Source: an uncultured Muribaculaceae bacterium (GTDB lineage Bacteria > Bacteroidota > Bacteroidia > Bacteroidales > Muribaculaceae). From it: DNA of 64,000 bases. The notes beneath the pieces were generated by a model, which was given only the letters and a program-made list of their open reading frames with translations, searched no databases and was not told the origin of the DNA. Both the position numbers and the translations under genes were made by a program. Below, piece after piece: positions 19,028 through 28,248 of the stretch. Position 1 is the first letter of the stretch. The number at the start of each line of letters is the position of its first letter. Where the stretch lies: NCBI GenBank assembly GCA_910586995.1, contig CAJUKZ010000011.1, positions 3,599 through 67,598 of the forward strand. Reading direction: 5' to 3'.

Positions 19028-19108
19028 ATCAAAATTAATAATATAGTGCCCGTTTTAAGTAAATTATTTCCGGTTATCCACCACTGTTTCGCACTGTCGC
19101 GGACCGGT

Positions 19109-20020
19109 CTATGCGTTGTAAGGGTCGAACATCAGTGTGGACAGGTATTTCTCTGCTCTGTCGGGGAAGACTACGGCGATGTTGCCGCTTTTCAGACCTT
19201 GTGCGACTCTTATGGCTGCCAGTAGAGCCGCGCCGCTGCTCATCCCTGCGAATATGCCTTCTTCGAGTATTATGCGTCGGGCCATCTCTATGGCTTCCTC
19301 GCTCTCGACCATCTCCTGTATGTCGATGCGCGAGGGGTCATATATAGCAGGAACGATGGCTTCGTCCATGTTTTTAAGACCTTGGATATAATGTCCGCGC
19401 ACGGGGTGTGCACATACTACCTTTATATCCGGCTTGAGTGCGCGCATGAATTTCGATATGCCCATTATTGTGCCTGATGTGCCCACGGCGCATACCAGAT
19501 AGTCAATCTTGCCTCCTGTCTGCTGCCATATTTCAAGGGCGGTGCGCTCGTAGTGGGCCTGATAATTGGCGGCATTGCCGAACTGGTCTGGCATGAAGTA
19601 TTTGTCGGGATTCTCGGCCACCATCTTGCGGGCCAGACGTATCGCTCCGTCAGTACCCTCATTGCCGGGAGTGAGTATCACATCAGCGCCGTAGGAGCGG
19701 ATTATCTTACGGCGTTCGATGCTTACGGCGTCGCTCATCACTATCACCACCTTATATCCTTTCACCACACCTGTCATGGCAAGCCCGATGCCGGTGTTTC
19801 CCGATGTCGGTTCTATTATTATCTGCCCTTTGCGAAGCCGTCCCGATGCCTCAGCATCCTCTATCATTCTGAGTGCTATCCGGTCCTTGATGCTGCCTGT
19901 AGGGTTGAATCCCTCGAGCTTGGCATATATGTTTACGTTTGGATTTGGGTTGAGGCGGTTGATTCGTACCATAGGAGTCATGCCTATGGTCTGGAGTATG
20001 TTGTCGGCTACAGTGTTCAT
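19109..20020 (-). CDS. cysK: Cysteine synthase family PLP enzyme (O-acetylserine sulfhydrylase)
   Basis: 303 residues from ATG 20020; the frame extends ten codons upstream but MNTVADNILQTIGMTPMVRI is the family-like start. Makes cysteine from O-acetylserine and sulfide. PLP lysine is in GSIKDR (Lys45); the substrate loop PTSGNTGIG and the C-terminal GMSSGAA are present. The SIKDR form and the ending with FPDRAEKYLST place it in the CysK/CysM group without deciding between them; cystathionine beta-synthase-like activity is the alternative. Monocistronic by context: 203 bases separate it from korA. Confidence 0.88.
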   Translation of the reverse strand: MNTVADNILQTIGMTPMVRINRLNPNPNVNIYAKLEGFNPTGSIKDRIALRMIEDAEASGRLRKGQIIIEPTSGNTGIGLAMTGVVKGYKVVIVMSDAVSIERRKIIRSYGADVILTPGNEGTDGAIRLARKMVAENPDKYFMPDQFGNAANYQAHYERTALEIWQQTGGKIDYLVCAVGTSGTIMGISKFMRALKPDIKVVCAHPVRGHYIQGLKNMDEAIVPAIYDPSRIDIQEMVESEEAIEMARRIILEEGIFAGMSSGAALLAAIRVAQGLKSGNIAVVFPDRAEKYLSTLMFDPYNA

Positions 20021-20745
20021 TATTTGTGATGATGTCGTTTTATTAAGCAATCTCGTGATATTGTTTTTACAGAGAATACAACGTAACTTTTAGCCGCAAT
20101 GTTGTGCCTAAAGAAATAAGAGAGTGTCTTTTCCCAAAGGCACTCTCTCAAGTCAGAGGATTAATAAACTATTAATGAAACATTTAAACTAAGCTCTTCA
20201 TTTTCCGGTATCAATTTGGTAAGAAGAATAAATATCGGGAATAGAGTTCGTTTTTAAATGGATTTGCTGTAGGATCAATCCCGGAACGCATGTCGGTAGC
20301 CTGAGCTTAGGCATGTTTATGCTGGGATTGTATGCATATACGGTCGCTCTAAGGAGCGGCTGATATCGATATTGTTGTTAGGAAGGGGAATGTGTGGATG
20401 GATTGAGCTATTATTGGAATAAAAGAGGTGGAGAACTTGGGGTTGTGTTATTGAGTTATGCAGTAGCTGTATTTATATGTTTTTGTTTTATAGCCGTTGT
20501 ATAGCAGTCCTCCAAATGCCGGTAAAAATATGACAATAAGGAATTGTGCTATTTTCGCTGACAAAGTTATTGTATTTTTACATGAAAATCAACGGAACAT
20601 GATGTATTTAAATTATTTTAACAATAAAATTGATATATCTTGTCACCTTAAATATGATTATATCGTAGGAGAACCGATTTTTTGATTGATTTTTACTGAA
20701 GCCTGAATACTATCTTCAATCCAAAAATAATTCGTAAATTCGCAT
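20021..20745. other. 725-bp gene-poor, A+T-rich stretch
   Basis: No convincing gene. It holds one clear hairpin (20119-20148) and otherwise A+T-rich sequence with no tRNA-like cloverleaf and no insertion-sequence ends that I could see. Short open frames here (such as one at 20497-20685) lack family resemblance. Confidence 0.5.
20119..20148. terminator. Hairpin upstream of cysK
   Basis: Stem AAGAGAGTGTCTTT against AAAGGCACTCTCTT-like complement with a four-base loop (one G-U pair). The minus-strand side is followed by TTATTTCTTT, so a terminator reading toward cysK is possible, but no gene lies upstream on that strand. Confidence 0.4.
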
Positions 20746-21912
20746 ATGGAACAGAATCAAGAAGTAACAAGAATATACAATCACGCAGCCGAGGTTATAA
20801 AAACGGCCATACTTCAAGGCCAATATGAGGCCTTGAAGGGCGTTAATCGGACTCAACTCGCAATATACTACTGGATTGGAAAATATGTTGCTAAAAATAC
20901 GCGTGCTGGATTTTGGGGAACTGGCGCATTGGAACGAATCAGTGAGCAATTATACAAATTGCTTCCAGGAATGCGCGGCTATTCAGCTGAAAGCCTCAAA
21001 AAGATGCGTCAGTTTTATGAGGAATGGCAGGTTTTTGATACTGAAGCAGACTGCAAGGAAGAAATAGAGCTCACTTCAGATAATTCGGTAATCGCGATTA
21101 CCAAATTGCAATCAGCTGATGATAAAATAGATATATTTCGTGAATTACGAATACCTAATCCGGCAGAATTTCCGGTAGAAGACTTTTTCAAGGTTCCTTT
21201 CACCCACCACATACATATATTTAGTGGTGTAAAAGACACAAAGGCCAGGCATTACTACATCCACCGTTGTGCTGAAGAAAAGCTATCAGCCAAAGCATTG
21301 GCGCAAATCATCAAGAACGATGATTTTGGGAAACTTGCTAATCTGCCTAATAATTTTGGCCTGACACTTAATGATGAAGTCAAGGCCCGTAAGGCAGTCC
21401 TCGCTTTTAAGGATTCCTATGTTCTGGACTTCATCAATACTGAAGAAATAGGCGAAAGAGATAAAGAGGACATCGATGAGCGTGTGGTTGAGCAACAGAT
21501 CATCCACAACATCAAGAAGTTTATAATGGAGTTTGGCAAGGACTTCGCCTTTGTCGGCAATCAATATCATCTTGAAATCTACTCGGAAGAATTTTTTCCG
21601 GACCTGCTGTTTTTCAACCGCGAACTCAATGCGCTGGTTGTGGTTGAATTGAAAACCGGGAAATTTAAGTCCGGTTATCTTGCCCAACTGATGACCTACC
21701 TCCGCATCCTTGATGACAAGGTGAGGAAACCTCATGAGAACCCATCAATAGGTATTGTCCTTTGCAAGGAAGCAAACCGCAGCTTTGTGGAATATGTGAT
21801 GCAGGATTACGACAAACCAATGGGAGTGGCAACATACACCACATCTAAAGAAGCGCCAGAGGCATTGAAGGACGCTCTCCCCGACATGGATGAGCTAAAA
21901 AAAATGCTGTAA
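20746..21912 (+). CDS. DUF1016 / YhcG-family PD-(D/E)XK nuclease domain protein
   Basis: 388 residues. The N-terminal YhcG domain (about 10-130) has the family phrases FWGTGALERISEQL and LPGMRGYSAESLKKMRQFYEEW. The C-terminal nuclease domain has a PD-x(n)-ExK core: Asp286 in FFPDLLFFN, then Glu301 and Lys303 in VVVELKTGKF. Members are widespread in variable, often defence- or mobile-element-associated loci and act on DNA, but a specific role is not established. It stands alone here, flanked by A+T-rich non-coding DNA, with no restriction-modification genes alongside, which suggests acquisition by transfer. Confidence 0.88.
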   Translation: MEQNQEVTRIYNHAAEVIKTAILQGQYEALKGVNRTQLAIYYWIGKYVAKNTRAGFWGTGALERISEQLYKLLPGMRGYSAESLKKMRQFYEEWQVFDTEADCKEEIELTSDNSVIAITKLQSADDKIDIFRELRIPNPAEFPVEDFFKVPFTHHIHIFSGVKDTKARHYYIHRCAEEKLSAKALAQIIKNDDFGKLANLPNNFGLTLNDEVKARKAVLAFKDSYVLDFINTEEIGERDKEDIDERVVEQQIIHNIKKFIMEFGKDFAFVGNQYHLEIYSEEFFPDLLFFNRELNALVVVELKTGKFKSGYLAQLMTYLRILDDKVRKPHENPSIGIVLCKEANRSFVEYVMQDYDKPMGVATYTTSKEAPEALKDALPDMDELKKML

Positions 21913-22364
21913 TCAAGCCTCGACAACGGAATCTGATAGAAAATTCAGTTATAATATCAGTTTTGATGACTGTTATATCTTGTTGGATAATTCCAATGAT
22001 AAGGTAGCTGGCGTCCTAAAGTCCTGGAATGATGAAAAGAGAGAGTTGTCCCCAAAAAACCGGTAAGTGACCAAAATTACGAAAAGTTCGTTGTCGTTTC
22101 CCTCAGCATAGCCTGAGCCGATGCAGGAACTGAAACAATTTCACTGAACAACTGTAGTGTCTGATCGGGAATGTATTCAGGCAGGATTATCATCAGCTTT
22201 GCATGACTTTTTTCATTTAGTTTTTGACGAAAAATGATTGATTTGTCGGGGTTTTGTGCTAAATTTGTAGCTTCATTCACGTATATCCTGTAGCCAATAG
22301 AGTAATGGCTGCGGGATGCGCGTTCATTTTATATTGACAAACAACAGTAATTGTATAATTAGCA
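21913..22364. other. 452-bp spacer with possible gene remnants
   Basis: Two protein-like fragments are visible. In the plus strand a frame ending at TAA 22064-22066 reads DDCYILLDNSNDKVAGVL and has no start codon of its own. On the minus strand 22280-22077 a GTG-initiated 67-codon frame reads ILPEYIPDQTLQLFSEIV. Neither matches a family I recognise. They may be decayed pieces of an acquired segment that included the DUF1016 gene. The last 40 bases presumably carry the metG promoter, but no perfect TAnnTTTG box is present. Confidence 0.3.
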
Positions 22365-24410
22365 ATGGACAACAAGCACTTCAAACGCACATTGATCACT
22401 ACCGCTCTCCCTTACGCCAACGGGCCGGTGCATATAGGGCATCTGGCCGGTGTATATGTTCCTGCTGACATTTATGCACGCTATCTTCGTCTGCGAGGCG
22501 AGGATGTGGTCATGGTGGGCGGAAGCGATGAACACGGTGTGCCCATCACCATAAGGGCACGAAAGGAAGGCATAACACCACAGGATGTTGTCGACCGCTA
22601 TCACAAGATAATCAAAGATTCGTTCGAGGGCCTCGGAATCTCGTTCGATGTATACTCCCGCACAACTTCGGAGACGCATGCCGAGACAGCTTCGGAATTT
22701 TTCCGTCATCTGTATGACAATGGCGAATTTGTGGAGAAACCTTCGATGCAGTTCTATGACGAAGGTGCAGGTCGTTTTGTGACCGACCGCAATGTGGTGG
22801 GTGAATGTCCGGTATGCCATGCACAGGGTGCTTATGGCGACCAGTGCGAGAAATGCGGCAGTTCGCTCAATGCCACTGAACTGATCAATCCGCGTTGTGC
22901 CGAGACCGGCAATGTGCCTGTGTTGCGCGAGACTTACCATTGGTATCTGCCGCTCGACCGCTGGCAGGATACATTGTCGAAATGGATACTCGACGGACAC
23001 AAGGAGTGGAAGACAAACGTCTACGGGCAGTGCAAGTCGTGGATCGATCTCGGGTTGCAGCCAAGAGCAGTGACGCGCGACCTCGACTGGGGTATTCCAG
23101 TTCCCGTCGAAGGTGCGGATGGCAAGGTGCTGTATGTATGGTTCGATGCTCCCATTGGCTATATATCCAACACCAAGGAACTGCTTCCCGACACATGGCA
23201 GACCTATTGGAAAGATCCTGAGACACGAATCATCAACTTCATAGGCAAGGACAACATCGTATTCCATTGCATAATATTCCCGGCCATGCTGCTTGCCTAC
23301 GGTGATGGGTATCAGTTGCCTGATAATGTCCCTGCCAACGAATTCCTGAATCTCGAAGGAGACAAGATCTCGACTTCCCGCAATTGGGCTGTGTGGCTTC
23401 ACGAGTATCTGGCCGACATGCCAGGCAAGCAGGATGTATTGCGCTACGTGCTTACTGCGAATGCTCCCGAAACAAAAGACAATGATTTTACGTGGCGCGA
23501 TTTCCAGGCCCGCAACAACAATGAGCTTGTGGCTATTCTCGGCAATTTCGTAAACCGTGCAATGGTGCTGACGCATAAATATTTCGACGGCATTGTACCT
23601 GCCGCAGGCGATCTTGCACAGGCCGATAAAGATGCTCTGGCTGAGATGGAATCTATAAAATCGGCTCTGAGCGAGAGTCTCGATACTTTCCATTTCCGCG
23701 ATGCTTTGCGTGAAGCGATGAATTTTGCCCGCCTTGGCAACAAGTATCTTCAGGAGACAGAACCGTGGAAACTGGCCAAGACAGACATGGGTCGCGTGGC
23801 CACGATTCTTAACATTGCACTTCAGATCTGCGGCAACATAGCTGTGGCTTTCGAGCCGTTCATGCCGTTTATGTCAGAGAAGCTTTCGCGCATGCTTGGG
23901 ATGGGTAATATGACATGGAACGAACTTGCCACGGCTGATGTGGTCAAGGCCGGAACTGAACTCTCTGCGCCTGAACTTCTTTTTGAGAAGATCGACGACG
24001 AAGGCATACGTCCGCAGATCGAACGACTCGAACGCATAAAGAAAGAAAATCAGATAAACAACTGGCACGCTGAGCCTCAGGCTCCGGACGTTGATTTCGA
24101 CACATTCTGCCGTGCCGACCTCAGGGTAGGTACTGTGCTGGATTGTCAGAAAGTACCCAAGGCTGATAAGCTGCTACAGTTCACCATAGACGATGGCTTG
24201 GGACAGCGCACGATCGTAAGCGGTATTGCCCAGTATTATCAGCCCGAACAACTCAAGGGCAAGCAAGTTGTGTTCATCGCGAATCTCCCGCCACGTAAGT
24301 TGCGCGGCATAACTTCGCAGGGTATGATCCTATCGGCGCTTAACGCCGACGGTAGCCTTACTGTCATTTCTCCTGATGCTCCTATCACACCGGGCGCTCA
24401 GGTGAAGTAG
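22365..24410 (+). CDS. metG: Methionyl-tRNA synthetase
   Basis: 681 residues. Charges tRNA(Met) with methionine. Class I signatures: HIGH at 23-26 (GPVHIGHLAG) and the KMSKS-equivalent KISTS about residue 333. A zinc knuckle is present in CPVCHAQGAYGDQCEKCG. The C-terminal 110 residues form an EMAP-II/Trbp111-type tRNA-binding domain (FCRADLRVGTVLDCQKVPKADKLL ... NLPPRKLRG), giving the long MetG form that dimerises. Length is normal for Bacteroidales. No frameshift or missing catalytic segment. Confidence 0.96.
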   Translation: MDNKHFKRTLITTALPYANGPVHIGHLAGVYVPADIYARYLRLRGEDVVMVGGSDEHGVPITIRARKEGITPQDVVDRYHKIIKDSFEGLGISFDVYSRTTSETHAETASEFFRHLYDNGEFVEKPSMQFYDEGAGRFVTDRNVVGECPVCHAQGAYGDQCEKCGSSLNATELINPRCAETGNVPVLRETYHWYLPLDRWQDTLSKWILDGHKEWKTNVYGQCKSWIDLGLQPRAVTRDLDWGIPVPVEGADGKVLYVWFDAPIGYISNTKELLPDTWQTYWKDPETRIINFIGKDNIVFHCIIFPAMLLAYGDGYQLPDNVPANEFLNLEGDKISTSRNWAVWLHEYLADMPGKQDVLRYVLTANAPETKDNDFTWRDFQARNNNELVAILGNFVNRAMVLTHKYFDGIVPAAGDLAQADKDALAEMESIKSALSESLDTFHFRDALREAMNFARLGNKYLQETEPWKLAKTDMGRVATILNIALQICGNIAVAFEPFMPFMSEKLSRMLGMGNMTWNELATADVVKAGTELSAPELLFEKIDDEGIRPQIERLERIKKENQINNWHAEPQAPDVDFDTFCRADLRVGTVLDCQKVPKADKLLQFTIDDGLGQRTIVSGIAQYYQPEQLKGKQVVFIANLPPRKLRGITSQGMILSALNADGSLTVISPDAPITPGAQVK

Positions 24411-24439
24411 TTTTCTGAACTTTACATAAATTTAAGCCT

Positions 24440-25486
24440 ATGAACAAGCCGCGAATCCTGATCATATACACAGGTGGCACAATCGGTATGATTGAAGACC
24501 CCGTCACGCATGCGTTGAGGCCATTCGACTTCACGCATTTGATCGACAATGTGCCTAAAATCAAGATGCTCGACTACGTGATCGATAATTGCCAGTTTGA
24601 TCCGCCGATAGATTCATCGGATATGAATCTCGAGCATTGGAAGCAGATTGCCGGACATATCGACAGCAATTACCATGATTATGACGGCTTTGTGGTGCTG
24701 CATGGCACTGACACGATGGCTTACACGGCATCAGCCCTCTCGTTCATGCTTGAGAATCTGAGCAAACCTGTGATCATCACAGGTTCTCAGCTTCCGATAG
24801 GGGAAGTCAGAACCGATGGTGAGGAAAATCTGATTACAGCGCTACAGATAGCTGCCGCACGTAGCGCATCAGGAGATCCAATGGTGCAGGAAGTAGCCAT
24901 ATTGTTCGAAAATTATCTTTGGCGAGGCAATCGTTCTACAAAGATGAGCGCCGACAACTTCAATGCTTTCAAAAGCAATAATTATCCGTCGCTTGCGAAG
25001 ATTGGCTTGGGCATACACTACAATGAGGATGCTCTCCATAGAGCCGATGATCCTCTGCCTTTGCGTACGCATCTTGACCTTGATCCGTCGGTGATGTTTC
25101 TCGACCTCTTTCCCGGTATGACTGAATCAACGTTGCGGCATCTGCTGGCTACTCCGGATATAAAAGGCATAGTGTTGCGAACTTATGGGGCAGGCAATGC
25201 GCCTACAGAGAAGTGGTTCAACGATGCTATCCGTGAGGCCCTGGATCGTGGGATGGTCATTCTCAACGTCACACAGTGTGTCAACGGAGGTGTACACCCA
25301 AACAGGTATGTGTCGGGCGACCTTCTGGCGGCAACCGGAGTCATCTCAGGTAAAGACATAACCTGCGAGGCTGCCATAACGAAGATGATGCACCTGTTCG
25401 GGCAGAAATTCTCTACCGGACATGTCAAGGAAGCTTTAGGCTCGTCGATGTGCGGCGAGATGACAGACAATATCACTCTGCGATGA
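24440..25486 (+). CDS. ansA: Type I L-asparaginase
   Basis: 348 residues. Hydrolyses asparagine to aspartate and ammonia. Both catalytic threonine motifs are present: YTGGTIGM (residues 10-17) and HGTDTMAYTASALSFM about residue 90, plus the ITGSQLPIGE segment. There is no signal peptide, so it is the cytoplasmic low-affinity type I rather than the secreted type II. Its last bases overlap the dgt start as ATGA (25483-25486), implying coupling. Confidence 0.93.
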   Translation: MNKPRILIIYTGGTIGMIEDPVTHALRPFDFTHLIDNVPKIKMLDYVIDNCQFDPPIDSSDMNLEHWKQIAGHIDSNYHDYDGFVVLHGTDTMAYTASALSFMLENLSKPVIITGSQLPIGEVRTDGEENLITALQIAAARSASGDPMVQEVAILFENYLWRGNRSTKMSADNFNAFKSNNYPSLAKIGLGIHYNEDALHRADDPLPLRTHLDLDPSVMFLDLFPGMTESTLRHLLATPDIKGIVLRTYGAGNAPTEKWFNDAIREALDRGMVILNVTQCVNGGVHPNRYVSGDLLAATGVISGKDITCEAAITKMMHLFGQKFSTGHVKEALGSSMCGEMTDNITLR

Positions 25487-26817
25487 ACTGGGATTCCCTG
25501 ATAAGCGACAAGCGTTTCGGACTGGAAGATTACCATAACGACCGTGCCGGCGAGCGCAGCGATTTCCGCCGCGACTACGACCGGTTAGTCTTCTCGAGTC
25601 CATTCCGAAGATTGCAGAACAAGACCCAGGTATTTCCGTTGCCTGGAAGCATATTTGTGCACAACAGACTGACACACAGCATAGAAGTGTCGTGCGTGGG
25701 GAAGTCTATGGCCGACAGTGTGTCGGCTGTACTGAAGCGCAAGTATGCGGCAGAACCGTGGGTCTCGAAGCTCGACAATCTTGGCGACATCGTGGCTGCG
25801 GCCTGTCTTGCGCATGATTTGGGAAATCCGCCGTTCGGTCATTCCGGCGAGAAAGCCATCGGTACGTTTTTCAGTGAAGGGGCAGGGCGATGTCTGAGCG
25901 GTAGTCTTACACGCAACCAGTGGGCCGACCTTACAAATTTTGAAGGCAATGCAAATGCTTTCCGTCTGCTTACCCATCAGTTCCGTGGCCGCCGTCCCGG
26001 AGGATTCGCCATGACTTACTCCGCGCTTGCGTCGATAGTGAAATATCCTTATGACTCGACGCTTGCGGGAGAAAAAGGCAAATTCGGATTTTTTGATTCC
26101 GAACGGGATTCATTTATCCGGGTTGCATCGCACCTGGGGATGAAGCGTCTGCCATCAGCTGATGGCAGTATTCGCTATGCGAGGCATCCGCTTGTCTATA
26201 TAGTAGAGGCGGCCGACGATATCTGCTATGAGATAATGGACATCGAGGACGCCCATAAACTGAAGATCCTGACCACGGATGAAGTGAAGACGCTTCTTCT
26301 CGGCTATTTCGAAGGGGATGTGCGTCAGCGCCGCGCCGATATAATGAACAGGGTGTCTGATCCTAACGAACAGATCTCATATCTCCGCTCGTGCGTGATC
26401 GGTACTCTTGTCGACCGGTGTGCTGAAGCATTCATTGCCAACGAGGAGGCAATTCTTGAGGGAGAATTCGATACGCAACTTCTACGTGTCATCACCGAAC
26501 ATGAGAGAGCCGCCTACGAGCGTTGCAACGCGCTGTCGTGGGACAAGATATATTCCGCACCTGATGTTGTGGATATCGAGCTTGCCGGCAACAGGATTAT
26601 TACATTCCTCATGGAGAAACTGACTGAAGCCGTACGCTTCCCCGATCTGAACTACAGCCGTCTGCTGTTATCTAAAATACCATCGCAATACGATGTCGAC
26701 GCTCCGGGCCTCTATGGTAAGATACAGGCTGTAGTTGACCACATGTCGGCCATGACAGACGTCTATGCGTTGGATCTTTACAGAAAATTGAACGGAATGA
26801 GCCTCCCGGCCGTTTAG
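25483..26817 (+). CDS. dgt: dGTP triphosphohydrolase (HD superfamily)
   Basis: 444 residues from ATG 25483, selected for the four-base overlap with ansA; a start at 25450 would add eleven residues inside ansA. Cleaves dGTP to deoxyguanosine and triphosphate, affecting dNTP balance. HD-domain metal ligands are in LTHSIEVS (first His) and AHDLGNPPFGHSGE (His-Asp about residue 110), and the family start FRRDYDRLVFSSPFRRLQNKTQV is typical of long dGTPases. In phage-exposed bacteria such enzymes can also limit phage replication; nothing here shows that. Confidence 0.92.
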   Translation: MNWDSLISDKRFGLEDYHNDRAGERSDFRRDYDRLVFSSPFRRLQNKTQVFPLPGSIFVHNRLTHSIEVSCVGKSMADSVSAVLKRKYAAEPWVSKLDNLGDIVAAACLAHDLGNPPFGHSGEKAIGTFFSEGAGRCLSGSLTRNQWADLTNFEGNANAFRLLTHQFRGRRPGGFAMTYSALASIVKYPYDSTLAGEKGKFGFFDSERDSFIRVASHLGMKRLPSADGSIRYARHPLVYIVEAADDICYEIMDIEDAHKLKILTTDEVKTLLLGYFEGDVRQRRADIMNRVSDPNEQISYLRSCVIGTLVDRCAEAFIANEEAILEGEFDTQLLRVITEHERAAYERCNALSWDKIYSAPDVVDIELAGNRIITFLMEKLTEAVRFPDLNYSRLLLSKIPSQYDVDAPGLYGKIQAVVDHMSAMTDVYALDLYRKLNGMSLPAV

Positions 26818-26895
26818 AGGTAAAACACAAGAGAAATGCGCGAGGGGGCTGAAGCGGTTGTGCCGGTTCATTTTCCCGAAGCCTCCTGATTGATT

Positions 26896-28200
26896 ATGAA
26901 AAAAATATTCCTGATACGATTCATCCCGTTGCTTGTAGCGTTCTTGCTGCATGCATCATCTGCCGTGGCTGTGGAATCAGTGGATGATGTCCCCAATGTG
27001 CAGCTTGTCGACCGTACACGTCATGTGTCCGACCCCGATGATATAATTCCGGCCTCCGACGAGGCTTTGATCAATGAAGCTATAGCCGGCATACGTTCCG
27101 GGTCATCGTGTGAGGTTGCCGTAGTGGCAGTCGCGGATATTCCGGATGATATGGATGAGAATACGTTCGCTACAGAACTGTTCGAGGCATGGGGTATCGG
27201 TAAAGAAGACAAGGATAACGGTCTGTTGATTCTTGTGGTCCGCGACCGTCGTCGGGCTGTGGTCCGTACAGGTTATGGCGTGGAAGGTGCAATACCAGAT
27301 GTAGTTGCTTCACGCATTATACGCGATGATATGAGCCCTGCTTTCCGCGAGGGAGAATACGGTCGAGGCTTGTTGAAGGCTGTGAATCATATAGGGGCGA
27401 TTCTCTCCGATCCGTCGCTTGCCGATGAATTGCGGTCTTCAAATCCTGAGACAGTGGGGCGTCAGCAGGAGGAAGTGACACTTTCAGATATGCTCTTGTT
27501 CTGGATGTGGCTTGGAATAGCGCTCACTGCTGTGATGGCAATCGTCGTTGTCGGAAAATACAGTCCGGTACGTAGCATGCGTCCCAACGACAAGTACACA
27601 GCTCTTGCACCGCTGAAAGGTCCGGCTGCAGCCTTGTGCTTTCTCGGCATGGGCATTCCATTGCTCGTATATCTGCCTTTGCGATATAGTCTGCGGCGAT
27701 GGCGGGATTTGCCGCGCAAGTGCCCCAACTGCGGCACTGTGATGCACAAGCTCGACGAGGAGAGAGACAATGATTATCTGACACCTGCACAGGACATTGA
27801 GGAGAAAATCAATTCAGTGGACTATGACGTGTGGTTGTGTCCGCACTGCGGGGAGACTGATATATATCCGTTCAGACAGCCCAACAGTGGCTATAGCGAG
27901 TGTGAGCGTTGTCATGCGATAGCGGCGCGTCCGAGTTGCGATCGTGTGGTCGTAAAGCCAACAACGCGGTCGGAGGGGCATGGTGTACATGAATATACCT
28001 GCTTGGCCTGCCATCACATAACCCGCAAGCCATACATCATTCCACGGACGCCGGATCCTACCGGTGCGATAGTTGCAGCCGGAATACTTGGCTCAATGTC
28101 GGGCCGGCGTGGCGGAGGCGGATTCGGAGGCGGCGGTTTCTCCGGAGGTGGTTTCGGCGGTGGTTCTACCGGCGGCGGCGGCGCTTCTGGCGGATGGTGA
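26896..28200 (+). CDS. TPM-domain membrane protein with zinc ribbon and glycine-rich tail
   Basis: 434 residues from ATG 26896. Signal peptide, then a TPM domain (about 35-165: DRTRHVSDPDDIIP, VVRDRRRAVVRTGYGVEGAIPD), two transmembrane segments near 200 and 250, then a region with two CxxC pairs (CPNCGTVMHKL and WLCPHCGE) and further CxxC pairs (CERC, CLAC) that look like a rubredoxin/zinc-ribbon fold, and a tail of GGGGFGGGGF-type repeats ending SGGW. TPM proteins occur in membrane or thylakoid repair and in bacterial envelope maintenance; a precise function is unknown. Topology would put the TPM domain outside the cytoplasm and the ribbon inside. Confidence 0.82.
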   Translation: MKKIFLIRFIPLLVAFLLHASSAVAVESVDDVPNVQLVDRTRHVSDPDDIIPASDEALINEAIAGIRSGSSCEVAVVAVADIPDDMDENTFATELFEAWGIGKEDKDNGLLILVVRDRRRAVVRTGYGVEGAIPDVVASRIIRDDMSPAFREGEYGRGLLKAVNHIGAILSDPSLADELRSSNPETVGRQQEEVTLSDMLLFWMWLGIALTAVMAIVVVGKYSPVRSMRPNDKYTALAPLKGPAAALCFLGMGIPLLVYLPLRYSLRRWRDLPRKCPNCGTVMHKLDEERDNDYLTPAQDIEEKINSVDYDVWLCPHCGETDIYPFRQPNSGYSECERCHAIAARPSCDRVVVKPTTRSEGHGVHEYTCLACHHITRKPYIIPRTPDPTGAIVAAGILGSMSGRRGGGGFGGGGFSGGGFGGGSTGGGGASGGW

Positions 28201-28248
28201 TGCGCATATAGAAGAATATACAGAATAAAGAACTATAAAATTTCTTCC

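Noticed and set aside
20021..20745. tRNA or insertion sequence in the cysK-DUF1016 gap
   Set aside because: No cloverleaf, inverted terminal repeats or transposase-like frame could be found.
22359..23693. 444-codon minus-strand frame inside metG
   Set aside because: Completely antisense to metG, whose product is intact and recognisable; its own translation has no family features.
28081..28197. Glycine-rich DNA repeat in the TPM gene as a possible CRISPR or tandem repeat array
   Set aside because: It is in-frame coding for a GGGF-type tail; the DNA repeats are degenerate and no spacers exist.
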